A DNA stretch of 64,000 nucleotides from Methylocella sp. GTDB lineage: Bacteria; Pseudomonadota; Alphaproteobacteria; Rhizobiales; Beijerinckiaceae. The first letter of the stretch is position 1; every line of letters begins with the position of its first letter. The stretch covers positions 1,902,501 to 1,966,500 of the forward strand of contig JBBCGG010000001.1 of the NCBI GenBank assembly GCA_037200525.1, read 5' to 3'. A program made the position numbers and the translations under genes. Below, piece by piece: positions 57,548 through 64,000 of the stretch. The notes under the pieces are model-generated. The model worked only from the letters and a program-made list of their open reading frames with translations. It ran no database searches and was not told the DNA's origin.

Positions 57548-57967
57548 ATGCGGACGGTTGCGCTGCGATATCGCCTGCTCGCATTCATAGCGCGGGCATG
57601 ATCGCCGGCGAAAAGCGCAAGCTTTAAGAAGGATGCGGGCGCCGCCGGCTGGCGCGAGAATCGCGACGAATGTCGTGGTGGGCAGGCGCTCCAATTTGGA
57701 CCGCCGCGGTGGGGGGCTCCCCGCGCGGCCTATGATTCCGCCCAAACGAGACATTTCCTGGGAATGTTTTACCCAAACGGGCTATGTATAATAGCCCCGT
57801 TCTACTGCTAAATCGCAATAGACCGCCATTTCATATCCGAAATCGACTAAACAACAATAGGTTGTAGTCAGATCGGTTTGCGCGGAACGAACTATAAATA
57901 AAATCGAAAATTGATACTTGGTATTCTATTTTCGACACCTTTCATCTATAGGCTCGCGGAGCGATAC
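57548..57967. other. intergenic region with an AT-rich right end and a bulged hairpin
   Basis: 420 bases. From about 57780 the sequence becomes AT-rich. At 57775–57801 AACGGGCTAT pairs with ATAGCCCCGTT except for one bulged C, which could act as a terminator fold for the upstream gene or a regulatory site. No coding frame is supported. Confidence 0.3.
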
Positions 57968-58171
57968 ATGTCTTCACCCTCAAATCTCCGCGAAAGGATT
58001 TTCGCCAAACTTGACGAATTGCAATACTTGTATGACACGGGCCAGATTGCTCCGGACTCAAGCGAATATCTAGATCTACTTGCTCTCCAGGAATTTGAAT
58101 GGGTCCTCTCGTATATCGACGCCGCTGAAAATCATTTGGCGTTATTTCAAACGAGCGAAACGCTGCATTAA
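57968..58171 (+). CDS. small protein of unknown function
   Basis: 67 residues from ATG 57968, with GGAG at 7 nt; the TTG at 57911 would add 19 residues in an AT-rich leader. It is acidic and helical: LRERIFAKLDELQYLYDTGQIAPDSSEYLDLLALQEFEWVLSYIDAAENHLALFQ. No family recognised. Lower GC than its neighbours may indicate recent arrival. Confidence 0.45.
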   Translation: MSSPSNLRERIFAKLDELQYLYDTGQIAPDSSEYLDLLALQEFEWVLSYIDAAENHLALFQTSETLH

Positions 58172-58344
58172 CCGCCGTTCCAATTCGATCAGCCGCGTTT
58201 AGGGAAAGCGCACCAGCTTCCGTTCGGTCCCGCGCGCCATTTTTGTTGGGTCCTTGCGATTCGCGCCGGTGCTTCGCCCGACGTTAATTCTTTTTCGGTT
58301 TGGCTTATCGAGGGAACCACACTTGCCCCGGGGCGGGTTTTGAT

Positions 58345-58623
58345 TCACTCCAGTCCGGGATAGTGCGGGCAGTTGGCGGTCAATTTTGCAGCCAGATCGA
58401 TTCCTCCCGTTGCCGCGCCCGGCCGAATCGAATCGCCAGGGTTCACGGTCGCCGTGCCGATAATCATCGGCTTGACGGCGGTCCACGAACCATCCGCGTT
58501 ATATTTGAAGCCGGAACACGACAACAATTGGCGTTGCGGTTGTTCCAACGGCGGGGCCGAGGATTGCGCCTGGGCCGCGCCGGCAAAAAGGAGAAGAAAT
58601 CCTACAAAAGTCCACTTAGCCAC
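58345..58623 (-). CDS. small secreted protein
   Basis: 92 residues from GTG 58623, with GGAGG 3 nt upstream (close but strong); ATG 58656 is an alternative. A signal peptide ends after GAAQA. The mature part has two Cys (LLSCSGFKYNADGSW and LTANCPHYPG), which may form a disulfide. No family recognised. Confidence 0.5.
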   Translation of the reverse strand: MAKWTFVGFLLLFAGAAQAQSSAPPLEQPQRQLLSCSGFKYNADGSWTAVKPMIIGTATVNPGDSIRPGAATGGIDLAAKLTANCPHYPGLE

Positions 58624-58955
58624 GAGAGCCTCCGAGTGGGTATTCGATACGGCCATCTCGTATACCGGATACTGGCCGATCAGGCATCTGCATTTCAACA
58701 TTAGATTATGTTCTTGGACAGGTCCCAACTGGTCGGGAACGTATGATAGACAGCGATTGTGTCCAGTTGACGCAGACCGAACGATGGTCGCCGAACAATC
58801 CTCATGACCTGCTCGCGAAAACTACCTCCACATGCGAGAGCGTGTGACGCATTGAGCCAGACGCTCATGCGGCTCACTATTCGCGCAGCCGCCGCGGGGA
58901 AGGTTGGGCTGCCTTGCCGCAGACATCGAAGGGCGAGACTCGCTGCCCGCGCTAT

Positions 58956-58988
58956 GAAAAAAAGCGCCCCCGGGGTCCGGAGGCGCTT
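58956..58988 (-). terminator. rho-independent terminator of the dehydrogenase–cytochrome operon
   Basis: On the minus strand AAGCGCC pairs with GGCGCTT (58982–58988 with 58962–58968), a GC-rich loop, followed by a run of Ts (A7 at 58957–58963 on plus). It is about 70 bases after the cytochrome c stop. Confidence 0.8.
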
Positions 58989-59059
58989 GTGCGTTTGCAG
59001 TTTATTCGCGCTCAACATGCCGCCGCCAGCTATCTTCAGGGCGATGGCGAAGCGGAAAG

Positions 59060-59446
59060 TCACTGTCCGGGAACTTTGGTCACCTGGATCTGGATCTGGC
59101 CAAAATAGGCGGCCACATCGGCAATCTGAGCGTCGGTCAACGACGCGGCCATGATCGACATCGTGTCGTTCTTGCGCTCGCCGCTGCGGAAGGCGAGCAA
59201 TTGCCGGGCAATATAATTAGAGTTCTGCCCGGCAAGATTGGCTGCATCCGGCGTGTTGGCGATGCCATTGATGCCATGGCAGGCCGCGCACGACCGCGCC
59301 AGCTTACGCCCAGCCAGTGGATCGCCGGCTGGCGCATCATCCTGCGTCGCGGCCGCAGGCTGCCCGAGAGCAGGCGCGCCGAGCGCCAAGGTTGCGGCGA
59401 GCAGGGCTATCGCCCCACCCGCTGCGATCATCTTCCGTTGCTTCAC
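59060..59446 (-). CDS. periplasmic monoheme cytochrome c
   Basis: 128 residues from GTG 59446, with AAGGCGGGG upstream; ATG 59431 is an alternative. The signal peptide ends near ALG. One heme site, CAACHG, with GINGIANTPDAANLAGQNSNYIARQLLAFRSGERKNDTMSIMAASLTDAQIADVAAYFGQI. The Met in the TMSIMAASL segment is the likely second axial ligand. This is the class-I c4/c553 fold. It starts 10 bases after the dehydrogenase ends on the same strand, so it is the likely electron acceptor of that protein. Confidence 0.9.
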   Translation of the reverse strand: MKQRKMIAAGGAIALLAATLALGAPALGQPAAATQDDAPAGDPLAGRKLARSCAACHGINGIANTPDAANLAGQNSNYIARQLLAFRSGERKNDTMSIMAASLTDAQIADVAAYFGQIQIQVTKVPGQ

Positions 59447-59456
59447 AAGCCCCGCC

Positions 59457-60740
59457 TTACTTGCCGTAGCTGATGCGATAGATGGCCCCCGAGTAGTCAT
59501 CGCTGACCAACAGGCTGCCGTCCTTCAACATCGCCACGTCCACGGGACGGCCGCTGTATTCGCCGGTCTCATCATTCAGCCAGCCTTCGGCGAAGGGTTC
59601 GCTGTGATCGGCGGAGCCATCCGACTTCAGATAGGTGACCATCACGCGCGCTCCGATCGGCGTGGTGCGGTTCCACGAACCGTGCTCGGCGCTGAAAATG
59701 GCGCCGCGATATTTCTCGGGGAACATCTTGCCGGCGTAGAACATCATGCCGAGGTCAGCGGCATGCGCCGGCATCTCCACCTCGGGGAACACGACATTGC
59801 TCGGCGGCGTATCGTCCTTGAATTCGACGGTCCGGACGTGGCCGCCGCCGTACCAGGGGAAGCCGAAGTTCAGTCCAATCGTCTGCGCGCGATTGAGTTC
59901 GCCCGGAGGGATATCGTCGCCCATTCCGTCGACCTGGTTATCGGTGAACCAGAGCTCGTTATTCTTCGGATTGAAAGCCATGCCGACTGAGTTGCGCACG
60001 CCGCGAGCGAACACTTCGCGGTTGGAGCCGTCGCGGTCCATGCGGACGATGCCGCCAATTCCCTGCTCGTTGTACAGCGGCAGCTTTTCTTTCGGCGGCA
60101 CGTTATACGGCTGGCCGACTGTGACATAAAGCTTGTTATCCGGCCCGATGCGGCAAACGCGGGCGATGTGGTTGTAGCTTTCCTCGGTCTTCGGGATCAG
60201 CGCATCGGTCACGACCTGCACGGCGACGTCCGGCGATTCATAGAAGAATTCTGCGGCGGGGAAGGCGATGACGCGGCTCAACTCGGCCACATAGAGGATG
60301 CCGTCCTTGCTCATGCACACGCCGTTCGGGATCTTGAACTGCAGGGCTGGCGCAAAGATCTTCACTTCGTCGGCCACGCGCGAATGCGTGCGGTCGCTGA
60401 CCGTCCACACCTTCGTCTTGCGCGTTCCAACGAACACGATGGATTCATTATTCGCCACCGCCATGTGCCGCGCGTCGGGCACTATCGCGTAGAGGTCAAT
60501 CTTGAAGCCTTCAGGCAGCTTGATGTGCTTGAGATTGGCCCGCAGCTCATCAGCCTTGGCGCCGCCTTGCGGCACGGTTTCCATCTCCAGCGAAGTGCCG
60601 GCTGAGTGCATGTCCTTCAGCTTGGACATGACTTCCGACTGGCCAGGGGCCGGCGCAGGATTTGGCGCCTCCGCCGGGGCAGGGGTCTGGGCGGCGCCGG
60701 CGGCGACCACCATCGCCACGGCCAATACTTTTAGATCCAT
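59457..60740 (-). CDS. sorbosone-dehydrogenase-like (PQQ-type beta-propeller) protein
   Basis: 427 residues with a signal peptide near the N-terminus (MDLKVLAVAMVVAAGAAQ). A six-bladed propeller of the GSDH/YliI family (PQQ-dependent aldose/sorbosone dehydrogenases). Repeated blade motifs are IPNGVCMSKDGILYVAELSRV, RIGPDNKLYVTVGQPYNVP, RGVRNSVGMAFNPKNNELWFTDNQVDGMGDDIPP and the AIFSAEHGSWNRTTPIG end of a blade. Its pairing with a cytochrome c fits an electron-donating dehydrogenase. The substrate is unknown, and PQQ synthesis genes are not in the window. The upstream region carries an AT-rich tract typical of a promoter. Confidence 0.85.
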   Translation of the reverse strand: MDLKVLAVAMVVAAGAAQTPAPAEAPNPAPAPGQSEVMSKLKDMHSAGTSLEMETVPQGGAKADELRANLKHIKLPEGFKIDLYAIVPDARHMAVANNESIVFVGTRKTKVWTVSDRTHSRVADEVKIFAPALQFKIPNGVCMSKDGILYVAELSRVIAFPAAEFFYESPDVAVQVVTDALIPKTEESYNHIARVCRIGPDNKLYVTVGQPYNVPPKEKLPLYNEQGIGGIVRMDRDGSNREVFARGVRNSVGMAFNPKNNELWFTDNQVDGMGDDIPPGELNRAQTIGLNFGFPWYGGGHVRTVEFKDDTPPSNVVFPEVEMPAHAADLGMMFYAGKMFPEKYRGAIFSAEHGSWNRTTPIGARVMVTYLKSDGSADHSEPFAEGWLNDETGEYSGRPVDVAMLKDGSLLVSDDYSGAIYRISYGK

Positions 60741-61563
60741 TAAGTCTCTCCCGATTTTCTTGTTTGTCGACTGCGAGGTTTATCTCCAGCGCAGCGCCAT
60801 CCACCTTGGACGCAGCATTTGTTCTATATAAACAAATTTCTTGCAACGGGCATTTTGAAGCGGACGCGCAGCTTGGAATCGCCCGCTTCGCTATTCAGCC
60901 GCCCGTTCGGCAATGAAACAGTCGCCCGCCTGTTACATCACGCCTTTTTGACCTTAAACTGCGCCATGCCGTTATACAATCCGGTCCGTGGCTAAAATCA
61001 TCAAAGGGGCGGCGCGCCCCATCGCCATGATCGAGCAGCCGCTGCAATCCTCCCCGTACAAACCCGCGAGGGGCTTCGATGGAAACCCGCGCGCTCGTCA
61101 TCGATCTGGCATCAAAAATGAAGTCCCGCCTGCAGGAAAGGTTTGTAATTACTATGATTGCTGTTCAGTCGAGATGGCGTCGGAACAAAAGAATGGCGGC
61201 CCGCGGGAAACACCTTCCCGATTTTCGCAACAATACACAAAAGATCATGCCCAATGGTCTAAGGCCGTCTCGGCGGCATTGATCGCAGGATGATCGATCG
61301 AACGCGTCGTATTCGTATAAAGCCATTTGGGCCGGCATGATGGAGCGCGATCAATGCCACCCCGCCGCTGAGCGGCTTGCTTGCAGAGGCTTGATGTTAA
61401 CTCGAACCGCGACAGGCGGCGTTTAAAGATTGACTCGCCACAAATTGACGAAACAATGAAGCCGCTCCTCTGAGCTGCCGGCGGAACCGCGGCGGTCTAT
61501 GGGCGTTAGCCGGTATAAGAGAGCGCGGATTTGCGGTTCGTCGAGTGTTTGGAGATCAGGGAA
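60741..61563. other. long gene-free stretch
   Basis: 823 bases without a supported gene. A frame beginning at a GTG at 60988 is open for 101 codons but has no ribosome site or recognisable motif. I see no RNA gene or strong repeat. It separates divergent genes and must hold their promoters. Confidence 0.3.
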
Positions 61564-62061
61564 ATGCGCTTTCGTGAGAGGATATCGGCTGTGGCGTTCG
61601 CTGCGGCTCTGGCGTTTGCAGGCGGCGCATCGGCGCCTGCCGCCGCAGAGTCGAAGCATATCGGAGCCCACGACCCGCTCATTGGCGCCAACCATACGCG
61701 CGGGGGCATGCGCACGCGGTTAACGGCTAACCGGCATTCCACTGGCTTTGTCGCCCTTGTCGGCGATAAAGACGGGGGACTGGGCTTTTATCCTCTGCCT
61801 TGGCATTATCGCGTCGGGGCATGGCGCGCTCGGCAGCGTCAAGCCATAGAATCCTCTGAGGCGATACATAGTGCGATAGCTGCCGACGCGACCGGCTACG
61901 ACTATCTGTTCCCCGGTGGCGAAGGCTACGGCCTTACGCATCATCATGGAATTTTCAATCCCGTCGATGGCTATGGCTCGCCCTTCTTCGCAGGCTATTA
62001 CGGCAGCGCAGGAGCCCCGGATGATGATCCAGGCCCGCTGGGAAGGCCCTACCCCAATTGA
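61564..62061 (+). CDS. small secreted protein with Tyr/Gly-rich C-terminus
   Basis: 165 residues from ATG 61564, with GGAGATCAGGG upstream. Signal peptide ends near PAAAE. The mature part has HIGAHDPLIGANHTRGG, then HSTGFVALVGDKDGGLGFYPLPWHYR and a Gly/Tyr/Pro-rich end (GYDYLFPGGEGYGLTHHHGIFNPVDGYGSPFFAGYYG). No known domain. It probably belongs to the envelope. Confidence 0.5.
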   Translation: MRFRERISAVAFAAALAFAGGASAPAAAESKHIGAHDPLIGANHTRGGMRTRLTANRHSTGFVALVGDKDGGLGFYPLPWHYRVGAWRARQRQAIESSEAIHSAIAADATGYDYLFPGGEGYGLTHHHGIFNPVDGYGSPFFAGYYGSAGAPDDDPGPLGRPYPN

Positions 62062-62115
62062 TGTGACGGGCTTGCCGCCAGCGTGGCGGCCGAGATGAGC
62101 GGCGGATCCGCGAAG

Positions 62116-63510
62116 TTATAGCAGCGGATCTAGAATGCGCGCGACGCCCTCGAGCGTGTCGCGCAAGGCGGAGACAGGCGGGACGCCTTCTTCCGACTTG
62201 TCCTTTATCCCCTCGATCCAGCCGACCACTGCGCCAACGCTTTCCGCGCCATAGACGATGGCGTTCGCCTCGAAATTGAGGAACAGGCTGCGCGGGTCGA
62301 TATTGACCGAGCCGACCATTGCAAGCTCATCGTCGATCACCACGATTTTAGCATGCACCATGCCGCCGACGAAGCGCACAACCCTCACGCCAGCCGCCGC
62401 GGCATCGCGCAGCGGCTGGCCGCGGGCGAGATCGGCGAGCCTGTGGTTTGAGGGATCTGGCACATAGATCCGAACGTCGACGCCGCGATGGGCGGCGAGG
62501 ATGAGCGCCTCCGCGAGAGCGCTAGGAGGAATGAAGTAGGGCGTCACGATCCATAGCCGCCGCCGGGCCGCGAACACGCTCGAGACAATCGCCGCATAGA
62601 CCGGATCGCCGGATACGTCGGGTCCAGAAGGGGCGATCTGCACGACGGTCTCGCCTGCAGGATGCGCCTTCTCGGTGAGCAGGCTGACTGACTTGCCGGT
62701 GACGAATTCCCAGTCGGCGGCGAACAGCGCGGCGTATTGGCGTGCGGCTGGCCCCTCGAGCAAAAACGAGAGATCGCGCCAGCGCGCAGGGTCGGGCATT
62801 GGGCCCATATATTCGCATGCGACATTGGCCCCGCCCGCGACTGCTCTTTTGTCGTCGGCGATGAGCATTTTACGATGATTGCGCAAATTGGTGCGGGTGA
62901 AATGCGCCAAGCGGACGGGAAGAAAAAAAGCGGTCTCGCCCCCAGCCCGGATCAGCGGATCCAGCGCCCGCGGGGACGTATGATACGACCCAACTCCATC
63001 GAGCAGGAGGCGCACCTCGAGCCCCTCGCGGGCGCGGCGCGCCAACGCCTCCACAATGGCGAGGCCGACGGCGTCCGGATGCAGAATAAAACTCGCCATG
63101 TGGATGCGCGTCTGCGCGCCGTCGATCACATCCATAAAGCTGCGGTAAATTTCGACGCCGTCGGCGCAGAGGCGAAAGCGATTGCCAGGCAGAGCCGGGG
63201 GCAGACCGTAGCTCTGCAGCAGCTGGTCGGCGCCCGCCGGGCCAGCCGGTAAATCACTCGCCGCGCCAAGGTCCGAGCCGATCGGACGCTTGAGCATAAG
63301 GGCGCTTCCCAGCTTGCGGTTGCCGAATACGAGATAGGCCGGGATGCCGAGCCAAGGGACCAGCGCGATGGCCATCAGCCACGCCGTCGTGCTGGGCGCG
63401 GAGCGGCGCTGACGCAGCAATCGCGGCGCGATGAGCAGGCTCATCAACACGCCCGCGATCATCGCGAAATGCGGGAATATGACTGAACCGAACATTCCGA
63501 AGAGCGTCAT
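62116..63510 (-). CDS. cardiolipin synthase (two HKD motifs, phospholipase D family)
   Basis: 464 residues. Two N-terminal membrane segments (PLDc_N, about 5–30 and 43–62) are followed by two phospholipase D catalytic halves. HKD motif 1 is at about His212–Lys214 (NHRKMLIADD) and motif 2 at His386–Lys388 (VHAKIVVIDD), each with the downstream Asp and with GGANV and GSVN following. The length and layout fit bacterial Cls enzymes, which join two phosphatidylglycerol molecules into cardiolipin at the inner membrane. Other PLD-type transferases cannot be fully excluded, so I give no symbol. Confidence 0.9.
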   Translation of the reverse strand: MTLFGMFGSVIFPHFAMIAGVLMSLLIAPRLLRQRRSAPSTTAWLMAIALVPWLGIPAYLVFGNRKLGSALMLKRPIGSDLGAASDLPAGPAGADQLLQSYGLPPALPGNRFRLCADGVEIYRSFMDVIDGAQTRIHMASFILHPDAVGLAIVEALARRAREGLEVRLLLDGVGSYHTSPRALDPLIRAGGETAFFLPVRLAHFTRTNLRNHRKMLIADDKRAVAGGANVACEYMGPMPDPARWRDLSFLLEGPAARQYAALFAADWEFVTGKSVSLLTEKAHPAGETVVQIAPSGPDVSGDPVYAAIVSSVFAARRRLWIVTPYFIPPSALAEALILAAHRGVDVRIYVPDPSNHRLADLARGQPLRDAAAAGVRVVRFVGGMVHAKIVVIDDELAMVGSVNIDPRSLFLNFEANAIVYGAESVGAVVGWIEGIKDKSEEGVPPVSALRDTLEGVARILDPLL

Positions 63511-63673
63511 CGAGGGAACCGGACATCAGTTGATCATGCGCCGGCCTCTCCCGCAAGCGCGCCGGCGACGCTCATCGAACCGTCGAGCCATCGCTCTTAA
63601 GCGAAGAGGTTAAGGTCGCCGCGCCGGCCGCGGCGTGGCGAGATCCCGATCATTAGGCCAAGGCCTTTGCGAC

Positions 63674-64000
63674 ATGCTTATGTCGGCTGCTCTTGCTTTT
63701 GAATCGAACCAACGGGTTTTTGCGCAGACCGACAGGCCTCCTTCTGTCGGCGGGTTCCTCAACGCGATACTGATCATTGGCGGTTTGCAATTGCTCATCA
63801 CCGCTTTGGCGCTTGGGCCAATCGTCGAGCATACGCTGACGCTTGCAGGAAGCATTTTTTGGAGTCGACTCCCTATCCTGAGACGCTTAAATGCCCAGGC
63901 AGACGGGAAGAAAAAAAACAATGTCTCCGCTGGCCGCAATCTTTATGGAGCCTTTACAGCGGCCGCCTCTCTTACGGATCGAACCCTGACGCGTTTAGGC
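63674..64000 (+). CDS. partial membrane protein at the window edge
   Basis: An ATG at 63674 opens a frame to the end of the window (109 codons) with AAGG upstream. It reads AALAFESNQRVFAQTDRPPSVGGFLNAILIIGGLQLLITALALGPIVEHTLTLAGSIFW, with one clear membrane helix. A competing minus-strand frame covers the same bases but reads as low-complexity sequence. The rest of the gene is outside the window, so its identity cannot be settled. Confidence 0.4.
   Translation, partial: MLMSAALAFESNQRVFAQTDRPPSVGGFLNAILIIGGLQLLITALALGPIVEHTLTLAGSIFWSRLPILRRLNAQADGKKKNNVSAGRNLYGAFTAAASLTDRTLTRLG

Noticed and set aside
60988-61293. 101-codon frame starting at GTG 60988
   Set aside because: No Shine-Dalgarno sequence, no motif and a patchy composition; likely chance openness in a non-coding gap.
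63610-63939. 109-codon minus-strand frame at the right edge
   Set aside because: Its translation is low complexity, whereas the plus-strand frame over the same bases has an ordinary membrane helix and reaches the window edge.

Overview
The window is a GC-rich stretch of bacterial chromosome. CckA, the conserved order lnt – XRE regulator – metK, the style of urtABCDE, and the cyoABCD oxidase all point to an alphaproteobacterium of the order Hyphomicrobiales (Rhizobiales). Something near the Beijerinckiaceae or Methylocystaceae is plausible, but that family-level guess is inference. There are no rRNA, tRNA or CRISPR features that I can see. Gene density is ordinary, with many small secreted or membrane proteins of unknown function.

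Layout. 1–3.3 kb: the N-terminal two thirds of the cell-cycle kinase CckA (runs off the left edge), divergent from a FliO-like membrane protein with a Pro/Ala-rich tail. 3.4–7.2 kb: a small secreted protein, a GT9 glycosyltransferase and a TonB-dependent siderophore-type receptor with an unusually AT-rich upstream region. 7.8–11.5 kb: metK, XRE regulator and lnt on the minus strand. 11.9–17.7 kb: a secreted Gly/Pro-rich protein, an ArsR-type regulator divergent from a frameshifted Old Yellow Enzyme, PsiE, a cold-shock protein, a cupin and a diheme cytochrome c. 18–26 kb: lytic transglycosylase, MgtC, a secreted beta-propeller-like protein, a GAF/HWE-type sensor kinase and a cytochrome P450.

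26.8–39.5 kb is the functional core: a nitrogen-scavenging locus. On the minus strand lies urtABCDE (urea ABC importer) with an FmdA-type formamidase/acetamidase as its last gene and a sigma-54-like promoter in front of urtA. Next come a degenerate IS3 OrfA and ureDABC (minus), then ureEFG (plus). The two urease halves diverge from a 375-bp region rich in ATTCAT/ATGAAT dyads. Together these genes would import urea and short amides and split them to ammonia; all standard urease active-site residues are present.

39.7–46.4 kb: a PRC-barrel protein, an MFS transporter broken by one extra T in a T9 run, a GT4 glycosyltransferase, an ABC exporter and a Pr6Pr-type membrane protein. 46.7–50.8 kb: cyoABCD ubiquinol oxidase with its terminator. 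51–55 kb: IS3 debris, an SDR, a DUF5996 protein, a VOC protein and a HU-like protein with a basic tail. 55.7–64 kb: an AI-2E-type permease, unknown membrane and secreted proteins, a sorbosone-dehydrogenase-like protein with its cytochrome c, and a cardiolipin synthase.

I found no convincing wholly new multi-gene system. The best candidates for novelty are the dyad-rich urease control region, the urea/amide supply locus as a regulated unit, and the two single-base frameshifts, which may be real decay, phase-variable sites or sequence errors.
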